Part shown: piece after piece, positions 1 to 9,055 of the stretch
How the letters are laid out: every line of letters begins with the position of its first letter
How positions within the stretch are numbered: the first letter of the stretch is position 1
Assembly (NCBI GenBank): GCA_019359635.1
Contig: JAHHGY010000033.1
Coordinates: 1 to 40,668 of the forward strand
From: Chroococcus sp. CMT-3BRIN-NPC107
Lineage (GTDB): Bacteria; Cyanobacteriota; Cyanobacteriia; Cyanobacteriales; Chroococcidiopsidaceae
Reading direction: 5' to 3'
Length of the DNA: 40,668 nucleotides
The notes under the pieces: model-generated
The model's input: the letters and a program-made list of their open reading frames with translations, nothing else
Databases searched by the model: none
Told to the model about the DNA's origin: nothing
Program-made: the position numbers and the translations under genes

Positions 1-72
1 GAGATTATCACTCCATGCACACAGAGTTTCCAAAGCTTGCCCGCTCGCAAATAGGTTGAACTCTTCCTGCAT
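1..72 (-). CDS. Possible 5' end of a gene leaving the left edge
   Basis: An ATG on the minus strand (CAT at 70-72) is preceded by AAGGG at a plausible ribosome-binding distance and opens a frame of 24 codons to the window edge (MQEEFNLFASGQALETLC...). I do not recognise the product. The short length means this may be chance, and the competing minus frame closes inside the window. If real, the gene is transcribed away from ureF. Confidence 0.3.
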   Translation of the reverse strand, partial: MQEEFNLFASGQALETLCAWSDNL

Positions 73-231
73 CAGTACCCTTGATGTTCACTCTTACCCC
101 TCATTCTATCTACAACTGTAGTGCTTTTTTTGATATCTTGCAAAATCTTGATTAAGATGTTTAAAACCAAGATTTCTGGAAGGGAAAGTTGATTTTCTAA
201 GTGTTTTTGCTCTAATGATGGTAACATTTGC

Positions 232-270
232 AAAAGATAGGTTTTATTGAAAATAACTGACCTATCTTTT
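232..270. repeat. 11-bp inverted repeat upstream of ureF
   Basis: AAAAGATAGGT at 232-242 pairs perfectly with ACCTATCTTTT at 260-270, with a 17-base loop. On the plus strand the right arm ends in a T run, so it could be a weak terminator, but no plus-strand gene precedes it. It sits about 24 bases upstream of the putative -10 box of ureF, so it could equally be a regulatory site. The rest of 73-351 is AT-rich and holds only the short palindrome TACAACTGTA near 110-119. Confidence 0.4.
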
Positions 271-293
271 TCGATCGTGATTGACCAAATCTT

Positions 294-299
294 TATAAT
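294..299 (+). promoter_or_regulatory. Candidate -10 box for ureF
   Basis: TATAAT lies 53 bases upstream of the ureF ATG. No good -35 hexamer is present 16-18 bases upstream; TTGACC at 281-286 is too close. An activator-dependent promoter would fit a nitrogen-regulated gene, but I see no GTA-N8-TAC NtcA site here. Confidence 0.3.
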
Positions 300-351
300 G
301 TCAGGTCTATGGGGCGCTTGTCACCCCGTCAGCAGATAGTGCCATTTATTT

Positions 352-1032
352 ATGCTTAAGGACAATCGCCATCAAGTTTTAAGTTTGTTACAGTTAGTTA
401 GCCCAGCTTTACCCGTAGGCGCTTATAGTTATTCGGAAGGATTAGAGACGCTGGTAGAATGGGGAACTATTAGAAATCGCCATACTTTTAAGCATTGGTT
501 AGAACAAGAATTAAGTTATGGTGCAATTTGCCTTGAAGCGGCGGTAATGTTGCGAACTTATGAAGCTACAGTTAGGAGCGATCGCGCTGCCTTAATTTAC
601 TGGAATAACTGGCTATCCGCCGCCAGAGAAACAAGCGAGTTACGCGCCTCTAGCTGGCAAATGGGACAAAGTTTAATGGGATTGCTGTTAGCCTTGAAGC
701 CTATAGAAGCGCAAAATATTTGTTTAGAAGGGGAATGTAATTATGCGGTTTCTTTGGGAATTTTCGCGGCTTTAGAGCAAATAAACCCGCAATCGCTAAT
801 TCTTGGCTATTTGCACAGTTGGGCAACTAATTTAATTACTGCGGGTGTAAAATTGATACCTTTAGGACAAACCGCCGGACAAATTTTATTACACGAATTG
901 CACGCTAGTATTAGCGATGCCGCTACAAAAATTATTAGCTTAGAAGATGACGATCTTAGTAGTTGCTCTTGGGGTTTATCTCTAGCAAGCATGGCGCACG
1001 AAACCCAGTACACGCGGCTGTTTCGTAGTTAA
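352..1032 (+). CDS. ureF: Urease accessory protein UreF
   Basis: UreF helps load nickel into urease by forming the UreD-UreF-UreG pre-activation complex on the apoenzyme in the cytoplasm. The 226-residue, mostly helical protein has the family's N-terminal signature ([18 protein letters not shown], about residues 16-33) and the C-terminal GQTAGQ element, and its length is usual for UreF. ureG follows 37 bases downstream on the same strand, the standard pairing. The structural genes ureABC and the accessory genes ureD and ureE are not in the window, so the urease set is dispersed in this genome, as is common in cyanobacteria. The ATG start gives the expected family N terminus. Confidence 0.95.
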   Translation: MLKDNRHQVLSLLQLVSPALPVGAYSYSEGLETLVEWGTIRNRHTFKHWLEQELSYGAICLEAAVMLRTYEATVRSDRAALIYWNNWLSAARETSELRASSWQMGQSLMGLLLALKPIEAQNICLEGECNYAVSLGIFAALEQINPQSLILGYLHSWATNLITAGVKLIPLGQTAGQILLHELHASISDAATKIISLEDDDLSSCSWGLSLASMAHETQYTRLFRS

Positions 1033-1069
1033 AGCCAAATAAGTTAAAATACAACTTTAGCTAATTAAT

Positions 1070-1666
1070 GTGAATGCTTTTCGTGTCGGAGTCGCAGGGC
1101 CGGTTGGTTCTGGTAAAACAGCTTTGGTGGATGCTATGTGTAAGGCATTGCGCCAAAAATATCATATTGCTGTAGTTACCAATGATATTTATACTCAAGA
1201 AGACGCTCAGTATTTGGTGCGAAGTCAGGCATTAGAGAGCGATCGCATTATTGGCGTAGAAACGGGCGGTTGTCCTCATACGGCGATTCGGGAAGATGCT
1301 TCAATTAATTTAGTGGCGATCGCGCAGTTAGAGCAAAGATTTTCTAATCTAGACTTGGTATTTTTGGAAAGTGGCGGCGACAATTTGGCAGCAACTTTTA
1401 GTCCAGAATTGGTAGATTTAACTATATACGTCATTGATGTAGCCGCCGGAGACAAAATCCCCCGTAAAGGCGGGCCGGGAATTACTAAGTCCGATTTGCT
1501 AGTAATTAATAAAATCGATCTTGCTCCCTACGTGGGAGCAGATTTAGGCATTATGGAGCGCGATACTAAGAAAATGCGGGGTGATAAAGCGTTTGTATTT
1601 ACCAATTTAAAGACGCAAATTGGAGTTGAGACGGTACTTGAGTTTGTGCAAAGCTATATTTGCTAA
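1070..1666 (+). CDS. ureG: Urease accessory GTPase UreG
   Basis: UreG is a SIMIBI-class GTPase that delivers nickel to urease and hydrolyses GTP during active-site assembly. The 198-residue protein shows the P-loop [12 protein letters not shown] (about residues 9-20), the Cys-Pro-His metal site in [11 protein letters not shown] (about 66-76), the ESGGDN switch element and the NKID guanine-specificity motif. The start is GTG at 1070: the nearby ATG at 1074 is out of frame, and the GTG gives the canonical beginning [16 protein letters not shown]. It follows ureF closely and is probably co-transcribed; a hairpin with a short T run follows the stop. Confidence 0.96.
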   Translation: MNAFRVGVAGPVGSGKTALVDAMCKALRQKYHIAVVTNDIYTQEDAQYLVRSQALESDRIIGVETGGCPHTAIREDASINLVAIAQLEQRFSNLDLVFLESGGDNLAATFSPELVDLTIYVIDVAAGDKIPRKGGPGITKSDLLVINKIDLAPYVGADLGIMERDTKKMRGDKAFVFTNLKTQIGVETVLEFVQSYIC

Positions 1667-1692
1667 ATTGCCCGATTTCAAAACCCAACGGT

Positions 1693-1715
1693 AGACTTTG
1701 CACCGCAAAGTCTTT
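1693..1715 (+). terminator. Hairpin after ureG, probable terminator
   Basis: AGACTTTGC (1693-1701) and GCAAAGTCT (1705-1713) form a perfect 9-bp stem with an ACC loop, followed by a short T stretch. It lies 26 bases past the ureG stop and before dnaG. The T tract is short, so it may be a weak terminator or a small interspersed palindrome. Confidence 0.5.
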
Positions 1716-1793
1716 CAACCTAAACCAACAATTTCTCTAAACCTAAATCAACAACTCCGTTTATTTATAACTGACTATCTATAATAAAAAATT

Positions 1794-3722
1794 ATGCAAA
1801 TTCCTCGCTTGCATCCTGACACTGTAGAGCAGGTAAAGCAAAAAGCAGATATTTATGACGTTGTTTCCGAACACGTTGTTTTACGCAAGGGTGGTAAGGG
1901 TTTCGTTGGTTTGTGTCCTTTCCACACCGAAAAAACTCCTAGTTTTAGCGTCAGTCAATCTAAGCAGATGTATTACTGCTTTGGTTGTAATGCGGGGGGA
2001 GATGCGATTAAGTTTTTGATGGAAATTGGCAAGCAGTCTTTTAGCGAAGTAGTGTTGGATTTAGCAAGGCGCTATCAGGTAACGGTGCAAACATTAGAAC
2101 CCGAACAACGCCAGCAATTGCAGCAACAGTTGTCTTTACGATCGCAACTATACGAAATTTTAGCGATCGCTAGCCGCTTTTATCAACACGCTTTATACCA
2201 ACCCCAAGGAGAAGCAGCCTTACACTACTTATTTGCGCGAAAACTAAGAGCCGAAACTATCCAGCAATTTAACTTAGGTTACGCCCCAGATAGTTGGGAA
2301 ACTTTGTATCGTTACTTAGTAGAGCAAAAGCGCTATCCAGTACAGTTGTTGCAACAGGCGGGTTTACTACGTCAGCGTCAATCTGGAGATGGTTATTATG
2401 ACTATTTTAGAAATCGCGTAGTTATCCCAATTTTAGATTTACAAGGGCGAGTTATTGGCTTTGGGGGCAGAAGTTTAGGAGATGAGCAACCAAAATATCT
2501 AAACTCCCCAGAAACGGAGCTTTTTAGTAAAGGTAAAACTTTATTTGGTTTGGATAAAGCTAAGGCGGCAATTTCAGAGCTTGATTGTGCGGTGGTTGTA
2601 GAAGGATATTTTGATGCAATTTCATTGCACGCGGCGGGAATTACAAATGTAGCCGCTTCTCTCGGTACGGCGCTAAGTTTAGAGCAAGTCAGGCAAATAT
2701 TACGCTACAGCGAATCAAAACAATTAATTCTCAACTTTGATGCAGATGTGGCAGGTATTCAAGCCTCTGAAAGAGCAATTGGTGAAATTGCAAGTCTTGC
2801 TTATCGTGGAGAAGTGCAACTAAAAATCCTCAATTTACCCGCCGGGAAAGACGCTGACGAATACCTGCACGCTTCTACCCCAGAGGAGTACAAAGAGTTA
2901 TTGAAATCCGCGCCATTGTGGTTAGATTGGCAGATACAACAACTAATAGGCGATCGCAATCTTAAACAAGCAATGGAATTTCAGCAAGTAGCTCAAGCAA
3001 TGGTAAAGCTACTCCAGCGCATTGATAACAGCGATACGCGCAATTATTATGTAAGTCGCTGTGCAGAAATTCTTAGCCTGGGAGATGCAAGGCTTGTACC
3101 ATTACGAGCAGAAAATCTTTTAGCTCAAATTAATCCTAAGTATCAATCTAATAAGCCGATTTCTTACAAAACCCCAAAGCAAAACCCCAAAGATAAAGCT
3201 TTTCCAGAAGCCTCAGAGCGCAGTCTATTAGAGCAAGCAGAGGCTTTATTGCTGCGAATTTATCTCCACTGCCCAGAGCATCGTCAAGCTGTAAGTAGCG
3301 CCTTACAAGAGCAAAATTTGCAATTTAGTTTGTCTCATCACCGCTTTTTGTGGCAGCAAATTGTCGATGAAAAATCTGAGATTCACCCTATAGAAGCGCA
3401 AGAAAGCTTAGTTTCTCGCATTCAAACTCGCTGTTTAGAGTCCGAAATAGAAGTAGCCCAAGTTTCTCCTTTATTTCATTTAGACGAGAAAACTCAGCAA
3501 GAATTGTTACGCGGTACGCAAGTAATACAAGCCGCCACCGCTTGTATGGAAAGAGTTTTATGTGAAAAGCGCTATCGGTTATTTTTAGATTTGTGGGAGC
3601 AAACCGACTCTGTAAACGAGCCAGAGAAGTCACAATTCTATTATCAGTCTTTATATACCGAGCAAAAACGGTTGCAAAAGTTAGATTTGATGCGCCAATT
3701 TTGTTTAACCGATTTACTATAG
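1794..3722 (+). CDS. dnaG: DNA primase DnaG
   Basis: This is the replication primase that makes RNA primers for the lagging strand with DnaB helicase. The 642 residues show the three expected parts. An N-terminal CHC2 zinc finger uses C41, H44, C62 and C65 (CPFH ... CFGC). The central catalytic core has a TOPRIM domain with the metal-binding glutamate near 270 (VVVEGYFDA) and the D-x-D pair near 316-318 (NFDADVAG). A C-terminal helical helicase-binding region follows from about 480. Length is usual. A TATAAT at 1780-1785 lies very close to the ATG, so the transcript may have a very short leader or start further upstream. The next gene is convergent, 15 bases away. Confidence 0.97.
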   Translation: MQIPRLHPDTVEQVKQKADIYDVVSEHVVLRKGGKGFVGLCPFHTEKTPSFSVSQSKQMYYCFGCNAGGDAIKFLMEIGKQSFSEVVLDLARRYQVTVQTLEPEQRQQLQQQLSLRSQLYEILAIASRFYQHALYQPQGEAALHYLFARKLRAETIQQFNLGYAPDSWETLYRYLVEQKRYPVQLLQQAGLLRQRQSGDGYYDYFRNRVVIPILDLQGRVIGFGGRSLGDEQPKYLNSPETELFSKGKTLFGLDKAKAAISELDCAVVVEGYFDAISLHAAGITNVAASLGTALSLEQVRQILRYSESKQLILNFDADVAGIQASERAIGEIASLAYRGEVQLKILNLPAGKDADEYLHASTPEEYKELLKSAPLWLDWQIQQLIGDRNLKQAMEFQQVAQAMVKLLQRIDNSDTRNYYVSRCAEILSLGDARLVPLRAENLLAQINPKYQSNKPISYKTPKQNPKDKAFPEASERSLLEQAEALLLRIYLHCPEHRQAVSSALQEQNLQFSLSHHRFLWQQIVDEKSEIHPIEAQESLVSRIQTRCLESEIEVAQVSPLFHLDEKTQQELLRGTQVIQAATACMERVLCEKRYRLFLDLWEQTDSVNEPEKSQFYYQSLYTEQKRLQKLDLMRQFCLTDLL

Positions 3723-3737
3723 CGGCGCACCAAATCT

Positions 3738-4244
3738 TTATCTACACATCAACGTTTCGCGGGTTTCTTTTCCGGTAGTGGGGTTAATACCTTTAGCGAC
3801 TTTACATAATTTGTCTTGCTCATCTTGACGTAGCAATACATCAGTAAAATCCGTGCCATCAATAATTGCACCATCAAACTTAGCATTAGCTGCAAAAGCC
3901 CCAGTTAAAACCGCATTAGTTAAGTTGGTTTTAATGATTCGGGCTGCATCTAAGGTTGCATTAGTTAGATTTGCACCTTCTAAATTTGCCGACTCTAAAT
4001 TAGCCGCAAAAAAACTTACCCCTGTCAAATCGCTGTGGCTGAGATTACTATTGCGTAAATTAGCTTTAGTAAAACTAGCATCCGTCAACACTTGCCCAGA
4101 AAAATCACGACCAAGTAAGTTTTCTCTGTTATAGTCGAGAGCAAAAGCTGGAGAAGTTGTCCACATACTCAAGCTGATGAGCATTGCTAGTAAAACCAGT
4201 AAGCTTTTCAAAATCTGCTTTTTTAGCACAGTTATAGAATTCAT
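3738..4244 (-). CDS. Exported pentapeptide-repeat protein
   Basis: The 168-residue protein starts with a classic signal peptide: basic residues at 8, 9 and 13, a hydrophobic core, and a probable cut after SPAFA near residue 35. It then carries A(N/D)Lxx pentapeptide repeats (for example ANLRNSNLSHSDLTGVSF, ANLESANLEGANL), which fold as a right-handed beta-helix. The C-terminal tail has two cysteines (LCKVAKG ... TLMCR) that could form a disulfide. The layout resembles small lumenal pentapeptide proteins of cyanobacteria and chloroplasts, so the thylakoid lumen or periplasm is likely. The molecular role is unknown. Its ATG lies only 15 bases from the divergent yraN start. Confidence 0.85.
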   Translation of the reverse strand: MNSITVLKKQILKSLLVLLAMLISLSMWTTSPAFALDYNRENLLGRDFSGQVLTDASFTKANLRNSNLSHSDLTGVSFFAANLESANLEGANLTNATLDAARIIKTNLTNAVLTGAFAANAKFDGAIIDGTDFTDVLLRQDEQDKLCKVAKGINPTTGKETRETLMCR

Positions 4245-4259
4245 TTTGTGTTGTAGCCA

Positions 4260-4655
4260 ATGGCAAACGATCGCTCATCTCATTATCCCGATATCGGTGT
4301 TTTAGGAGAAGATTTTATTGCTCAATGGTTACAATCGAATAGTTGGCAAATTCTTCATCGTCGTTGGCGCTGCCGTTGGGGAGAGATTGACTTAATTGCT
4401 AATAAGAACGATGCCTTAGCTTTCGTAGAAGTAAAAACTCGCAGTGCTGGAAGTTGGGATGCGGGCGGGTTGCTGGCAATTACGCCTCAAAAGCAAGCAA
4501 AACTCTGGAAAACTGCAAATTGTTTTTTGGCTACTTATCCAGAATTTGCTGATTATGGTTGTTGCTTTGATGTGGGGCTGGTTTATTGTGAAAGGCGAAG
4601 TCTTGACCTAAAATACAATTTGTCTTTGCTGGAATATTTACCTAACGCTTTTTAA
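4260..4655 (+). CDS. YraN/UPF0102 family nuclease-fold protein
   Basis: The 131-residue protein belongs to the YraN (UPF0102) family, which has a restriction-endonuclease-like fold related to Holliday-junction resolvases; its cellular role is not settled. The core shows the family's catalytic pattern: GEIDLIA (acidic residue near 43) and the ExK pair in AFVEVKTRS (about 56-64), preceded by GEDFIAQWL helix 1. Length is typical. The gene is divergent from the pentapeptide gene with only 15 bases between the two start codons, so each promoter must lie inside the other gene's 5' coding region or the true starts are further in. Confidence 0.88.
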   Translation: MANDRSSHYPDIGVLGEDFIAQWLQSNSWQILHRRWRCRWGEIDLIANKNDALAFVEVKTRSAGSWDAGGLLAITPQKQAKLWKTANCFLATYPEFADYGCCFDVGLVYCERRSLDLKYNLSLLEYLPNAF

Positions 4656-4676
4656 TGAAGACACGGTGCTACGTCG

Positions 4677-5066
4677 CTACGCTAAGGTTTCTGGACAATA
4701 ACCTAATCCTTGGACAAACTGCTGCTGGAAGGCTTCAATTTCTTCTCTTTCTGGGCTACCGTGGGAGACTACTGCTACTTGATAGCGTCGCATTACATCA
4801 ATGGGCGATTGCCCAGCTTCTAAACTCCAAAGTGCCATGTTTACACGCATGGGAGGTTCGTAAGGGATGCCCAACTCATGCAAAAAGGCTCTAAAATCTC
4901 CGTCCTGTTGCGAATCGATGGGAGATGCCATTTTTATTTTGACAACCCAGCCATCAATTTGATGAATTACACTAACAAAGCCAACAGGCATTTGCGGTCT
5001 GCGGTGCAGATGCCCGACAATCCTCAAGGTGAGGGTAGCATTAGCAAGATAATAAATGTATTCCAT
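4677..5066 (-). CDS. Conserved hypothetical protein, 129 aa
   Basis: I do not recognise a named family. The reading frame begins MEYIYYLANATLTLRIVGHL and encodes a soluble, mixed alpha/beta protein with no signal peptide or membrane segment. It alternates hydrophobic strands (GFVSVIHQIDGWVVKIKM) with an acidic helical C terminus (SPEREEIEAFQQQF). The balanced composition supports this frame over the overlapping plus-strand frames, which look like translated noise. It is convergent with yraN (21 bases between stops) and divergent from queA. I recall similar small proteins in other cyanobacteria but cannot confirm a family name. Confidence 0.7.
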   Translation of the reverse strand: MEYIYYLANATLTLRIVGHLHRRPQMPVGFVSVIHQIDGWVVKIKMASPIDSQQDGDFRAFLHELGIPYEPPMRVNMALWSLEAGQSPIDVMRRYQVAVVSHGSPEREEIEAFQQQFVQGLGYCPETLA

Positions 5067-5153
5067 TACTGCTTTTCACGGGCGCGTCAATCCTACACTT
5101 CCATTGTGACAAAGCGGCGATCGCTATGACTAGGGGGTAACGCCTACTTTATC

Positions 5154-5176
5154 TGGGTATATCTACCCAATTTTTT
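5154..5176 (+). terminator. Small hairpin plus T6 upstream of queA
   Basis: TGGGTA (5154-5159) pairs with TACCCA (5164-5169) around a TATC loop, followed by A and six T residues. This looks like a short intrinsic terminator pointing along the plus strand into queA, 34 bases before its ATG. No plus-strand gene lies directly upstream, so it could attenuate the queA leader or be fortuitous. Confidence 0.4.
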
Positions 5177-5209
5177 GCTGTTTATACCTAAATACTAATT
5201 TTTTAAATT

Positions 5210-6334
5210 ATGTCTCAAGATTTTCATCCTAATTCGGACAGAAAAACATCGCCGAACTTTTTAGATTTCTCTTTAGCTAGTTATGATTATGAGCTTCCCT
5301 TAGAACAAATTGCTCAAAATCCAGCGTCTCCTAGAGATAGCGCTAAGTTACTGCTGGTAGATTCTCCTGATACCTACAAGCATTGCATTTTTAGAGATTT
5401 ACCTTCATTCCTGCAACCGGGAGATTTGCTAGTTATGAACGATACGCGGGTGATTCCCGCACGGCTTTACGGGCGTAAAATTAGCGGTGCAGCTATAGAA
5501 GTTTTGCTATTAGAAGAAAAAGAGTTTAATACTTGGTTGGCTTTGGTTAAACCTGGAAAACGCTTGCAAATCGGGGCGAAAATTGTGTTTGAAGGTAGAA
5601 GTGAAAAGCAGTGCGCCCTTATAGCTACGGTAATAGAAATTGATGAATCTACGGGAGGACGTTTATTAAAGTTTGATGTTCCTGATGGTTTGTCTTTGTT
5701 GCAGGTTATAGACTCTTTTGGAGAAATGCCATTACCGCCTTATATTACAAATTCTGAGGCGGATGATGACGAATATCAAACAGTGTACGCTCAAAACTTA
5801 GGTGCGATCGCATCTCCTACCGCCGGACTGCATTTTACACCCGAATTACTCCAAAAACTAGCAGATTCTGGCATAAACTCCGCTTTTGTAACTTTGCACG
5901 TTGGTGTTGGTACGTTTCGCCCGGTAGAAGTGGAAGATGTAACCACCCACCAAATGCACGGCGAATGGATAGATGTTTCTCAAGCAACGGTCGAACAAAT
6001 TCGCGCTACCAAAGCTAAAGGCGGACGAATTATTGCTGTAGGAACAACGGCTGTTAGGGCTTTAGAAGGGGCGGCAGTAGCATCGGGGCAATTAGAGCCT
6101 TTTTGCGGTAAAACTCATATGTTTATCTATCCTGGCTATCAATGGCGGGTGGTGGAGGGGTTGATTACTAACTTTCACTTACCGCGTTCTAGCTTATTAA
6201 TGCTTGTTAGTGCGCTAATTGGACGAAAGAGATTGTTAGACTTGTACTCTGAAGCGATCGCATCAAAGTACCATTTTTATTCCTTTGGTGATGGGATGCT
6301 AATATTGCCAGAAGCTCGAATTACTCCCCCATAA
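5210..6334 (+). CDS. queA: S-adenosylmethionine:tRNA ribosyltransferase-isomerase QueA
   Basis: QueA transfers and isomerises the ribosyl moiety of S-adenosylmethionine onto preQ1 at tRNA position 34, giving epoxyqueuosine. The 374-residue protein matches the family along its length: [22 protein letters not shown] near residue 27, [13 protein letters not shown] (about 72-84), [13 protein letters not shown] (about 204-216), [10 protein letters not shown], and the C-terminal [16 protein letters not shown] roughly 20-residue polar N-terminal extension precedes the usual start. The 3' end overlaps the convergent yjbQ gene by 14 bases. Confidence 0.96.
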   Translation: MSQDFHPNSDRKTSPNFLDFSLASYDYELPLEQIAQNPASPRDSAKLLLVDSPDTYKHCIFRDLPSFLQPGDLLVMNDTRVIPARLYGRKISGAAIEVLLLEEKEFNTWLALVKPGKRLQIGAKIVFEGRSEKQCALIATVIEIDESTGGRLLKFDVPDGLSLLQVIDSFGEMPLPPYITNSEADDDEYQTVYAQNLGAIASPTAGLHFTPELLQKLADSGINSAFVTLHVGVGTFRPVEVEDVTTHQMHGEWIDVSQATVEQIRATKAKGGRIIAVGTTAVRALEGAAVASGQLEPFCGKTHMFIYPGYQWRVVEGLITNFHLPRSSLLMLVSALIGRKRLLDLYSEAIASKYHFYSFGDGMLILPEARITPP

Positions 6335-6734
6335 TGTGAACTACAAGTTCTCTTTGCTGGCTTCTTTCTCGATGTTCCCAAATATAAATTCCTTGCCAAG
6401 TGCCTAAAACTAATCTATTTTGAGCGATAGGAATTTGCTCGGAAGTGTGAGTTAAAGCCGTACGTATATGGGCTGGCATATCGTCCGCACCTTCGGCATT
6501 ATGAATGTAGGGCGCTGATTCGGGGACTAATTTAGCAAGAAAGTTGGACAAATCTAGAAGCACATCCGGGTCAGCATTTTCTTGAATTATCAAGCTTGCG
6601 GAAGTATGGCGGAGAAATATAGTACATAGTCCCGTTTTTACCCCAGATTCGGCAACTACAGACTCTATTTTGGATGTAATTTTGTATAGAGACTTGCCTT
6701 TAGTAGAAATTCTGAGTAATTGTTGATGGTGCAT
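6321..6734 (-). CDS. YjbQ/UPF0047 family protein
   Basis: The 137-residue protein is a compact beta-rich member of the UPF0047/YjbQ family, sometimes annotated as a secondary thiamine-phosphate synthase from weak complementation activity; its physiological role is uncertain. The signature is clear: [21 protein letters not shown] (about residues 36-56) with conserved His and Asn, and the C-terminal [12 protein letters not shown] (about 111-122). It is the last gene of a minus-strand unit, 2 bases after the glycosyltransferase gene, and its 3' end overlaps queA by 14 bases. Confidence 0.9.
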   Translation of the reverse strand: MHHQQLLRISTKGKSLYKITSKIESVVAESGVKTGLCTIFLRHTSASLIIQENADPDVLLDLSNFLAKLVPESAPYIHNAEGADDMPAHIRTALTHTSEQIPIAQNRLVLGTWQGIYIWEHRERSQQRELVVHIMGE

Positions 6735-6736
6735 AA

Positions 6737-7813
6737 TTATTGAAAATAGCTAATAACAGATTGGGCGACTTGCTCATTTCCATTTTTAGCGATAGATTCG
6801 TCTTTGTGTGGTAGTTGTGGCGACTTGTGTAAAAAGTCCCAATCTCCTTGAAAAAACTCTAATGGTGTAAGAATTTGATGTTGGGAATAGTTAGTAATCC
6901 CTTCTAACAGCAAAGCAGCTTCAGCAAAATCTTCACGAGTCATAGTCACAATGGGAACACTTAAACATACTGCTTCGGCGAAAGTGCTGTAACCTGGCTT
7001 AGAAATTACTCTCCCACATAGCGGCATAAAGTCCACTGGGCGATATTTTCGGTCAGAGATTTTAAGTAAATTAGGTAAATTAGGCGCAGCAGCATCGAAG
7101 CTAATAAATTGCCAATCAGAAAAGTTTTGTAAGTTATGGTAGGGGATTTGCTGCAAACCCAAGCCGCCAAAGGTAAGTAAAGCTGTTTTTTCTATGGGTT
7201 TAGTTATTTGCCAAGTTGCGCGGATTTTATCTATTGGGTAGCGAGGAGAACCGCCTGTTAAGCCAACATCGGTAATATTATTAAAGGCGCTCATCGATTC
7301 GTGGAATGGTAGCCGAAATAGAAAGTCGCACTGACTATAACATTCGCTCATCCAGTCGCCAATCTCTCTAAACTCCTTTCCCCAATCTTGATAAATAAAA
7401 TCCCAACTAAAGTTACTAACAGCCCAACAAGGAATCCCAGCATTTTTCGCAAATATAGCAGCTAAAGGCGGAATATCAGCCAAAATTAAACTCACGCGGT
7501 TTTGACGAATAAAGTTAACTTCCGAAGCTACAAGAGAGCGCTGTTTTGCCTTAATTTCTTGCAACTTCTCCAAAGTTGCGGCTTTATCCATTGTCAAGCT
7601 ATCTGCCTGTACTACGCCAATATCAAAGCTACGGGGACGATAAATAAAATCTCCCTCAATGTAAGATTCCAATAACCAACGGGGTGCAGTGGTAACGATG
7701 ATTAGCAATACATCAGGATAAAGCTTTTGAATAGTTGCAGCAACAGCAGCCGCACGGGTAGTATGACCAAAACCGTGATTGGTGATAGCTATATAAAGAA
7801 TTGGTCTAGGCAT
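6737..7813 (-). CDS. GT-B fold glycosyltransferase-like protein
   Basis: The 358-residue protein has an N-terminal Rossmann segment with the loop ITNHGFGHTTRAAAVA (about residues 10-25), typical of MurG/GT28-like GT-B enzymes and of the N-terminal part of plant L-arabinokinase-type proteins. A second half has the nucleotide-sugar-site pattern (LTFGGLGLQQIP; then ISKPGYSTFAEAV and VPIVTMTRE, about 271-294). No signal peptide or membrane helix is seen. Donor and acceptor cannot be told from sequence. It lies between yjbQ and the PLP lyase-like gene with gaps of 2 and 3 bases, which indicates an operon. Confidence 0.8.
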   Translation of the reverse strand: MPRPILYIAITNHGFGHTTRAAAVAATIQKLYPDVLLIIVTTAPRWLLESYIEGDFIYRPRSFDIGVVQADSLTMDKAATLEKLQEIKAKQRSLVASEVNFIRQNRVSLILADIPPLAAIFAKNAGIPCWAVSNFSWDFIYQDWGKEFREIGDWMSECYSQCDFLFRLPFHESMSAFNNITDVGLTGGSPRYPIDKIRATWQITKPIEKTALLTFGGLGLQQIPYHNLQNFSDWQFISFDAAAPNLPNLLKISDRKYRPVDFMPLCGRVISKPGYSTFAEAVCLSVPIVTMTREDFAEAALLLEGITNYSQHQILTPLEFFQGDWDFLHKSPQLPHKDESIAKNGNEQVAQSVISYFQ

Positions 7814-7816
7814 AAT

Positions 7817-8992
7817 TTAGGTATTGCGAATAAAACTCTCAATTTCAGCAACCAATCGATCTATTTCTGATGTCAGCGTTAGATAATGAACGCAGGCACG
7901 AACGCAGTTAGGGTCTAGTAATATCCGCGTCATGATTTGCTGCGATTCTAAAAACTCTACCAGTTGGCGATTGTTATTAACTTGAAAAGATACAAGTCCC
8001 GCGTCTGGTGGTGACGCTTTCAAACATTTAATGTCTGGGATTTGTGTTAGTTTTTGCCACAAATACTTGCTTAAATCGCAAATTTGCTGATATCTTTCCT
8101 TTGTCGTTCCCCATTGCTGATGAGTTGCGATCGCTGCCCTTAATCCTGCATACTGTCCATAAGCTGAAGTTGCTACTTCATATCTGCGTCCATCAGATTG
8201 CCAGCCTGTGGGATTACCTTTAGTATCGGTCAATATACCCCGCCAACCGATAAAAGTAGGCTGCAAGAACTCTCTTGCTTCTGGATGCACGTATAAACCG
8301 CCTATACCTGCCGCACCACACCACCATTTATGTCCTGTAAAGGCATAAAAATCTACACCTAATTGAGCTAAATTCAAAGGCAAAGATCCTACCGATTGCG
8401 CCGCATCTGCTAAAATTCTCACCTTAGCTTGCTTGCATACTTTTACTATTTTGTCAAGAGGCAAAACTTGCCCGGTATTCCAAAGTAAATGGCTTAATAC
8501 TACAAGGCGAGTGCGGGGCAATAAATGTTGTTCAATTACTTGTACGGGATCGCCTTCGTTTAAAGTCGCCATAATTGGACAAGTATCGATTTCTACCCCA
8601 AATCTGCGTCCAATTTCTCGTACTGTGGCAATGATACCAGGATGTTCGCAATCAGTAAGCAAAATGCGATCGCCTTGTTGCCAGTCGTTGCCCCACAAAG
8701 CAATATTGCAGCCCACTGTAACATCTTCCGTGATAGTAATAGTATCCGGCGTAGTATTTAGTTCAATTGCGATTACTTTTCTTGTTGCTTCTACCTCTTG
8801 AGCAATCCAACCATTAACTTTAGTTGAAAATGGCCCGTAAGTTTGGATGTATTCTTGAGCATTATTTATCGCCTCAATCGCCGAGCGGGGAATTGGGCCT
8901 TGACCGCCATAATTAAAATAAGTCTTATTTGCTAAAGCTAGAAACTGTTGTCTGTGTAACTGGAGCTTAGATTGCGAAGTAGAAATACTCAT
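7817..8992 (-). CDS. Class V aminotransferase-fold PLP enzyme, cyst(e)ine C-S lyase-like
   Basis: The 391-residue protein is a fold-type I, class V PLP enzyme. It shows the N-terminal FNYGGQGPIPRSAIEA, the PLP-binding aspartate in ILADAAQSVGSLPLN and the Schiff-base lysine in FTGHKWWCGAAGIGG. Length and the W-W-C pattern after the lysine resemble the cyanobacterial cystine C-S lyase C-DES, which releases persulfide sulfur from cystine for Fe-S cluster assembly. IscS/SufS-like desulfurases and isopenicillin-N-epimerase-like enzymes are alternatives, though the usual reactive-cysteine loop of IscS is not obvious. First gene of the minus-strand unit, divergent from the nuclease gene at 9056. Confidence 0.82.
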   Translation of the reverse strand: MSISTSQSKLQLHRQQFLALANKTYFNYGGQGPIPRSAIEAINNAQEYIQTYGPFSTKVNGWIAQEVEATRKVIAIELNTTPDTITITEDVTVGCNIALWGNDWQQGDRILLTDCEHPGIIATVREIGRRFGVEIDTCPIMATLNEGDPVQVIEQHLLPRTRLVVLSHLLWNTGQVLPLDKIVKVCKQAKVRILADAAQSVGSLPLNLAQLGVDFYAFTGHKWWCGAAGIGGLYVHPEAREFLQPTFIGWRGILTDTKGNPTGWQSDGRRYEVATSAYGQYAGLRAAIATHQQWGTTKERYQQICDLSKYLWQKLTQIPDIKCLKASPPDAGLVSFQVNNNRQLVEFLESQQIMTRILLDPNCVRACVHYLTLTSEIDRLVAEIESFIRNT

Positions 8993-9055
8993 ATTTTTTA
9001 ACTCTAACTTGGCAAGCTCTTAGAAATATCAGCGAATTATTGTTAGTCTAGAGCC

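Noticed and set aside
73-351. NtcA binding site (GTA-N8-TAC) before ureF
   Set aside because: No match with correct spacing was found, although nitrogen control would be sensible.
4655-5129. Two plus-strand frames of about 80 codons overlapping the 129-residue minus-strand gene
   Set aside because: Their translations are irregular, rich in Arg, Ser and Cys runs, and they lie antisense to a frame with normal protein character.
5100-5209. Possible preQ1 riboswitch upstream of queA
   Set aside because: The small hairpin is present, but I could not match the preQ1 aptamer's loop and A-rich tail; it looks more like a terminator-type hairpin.
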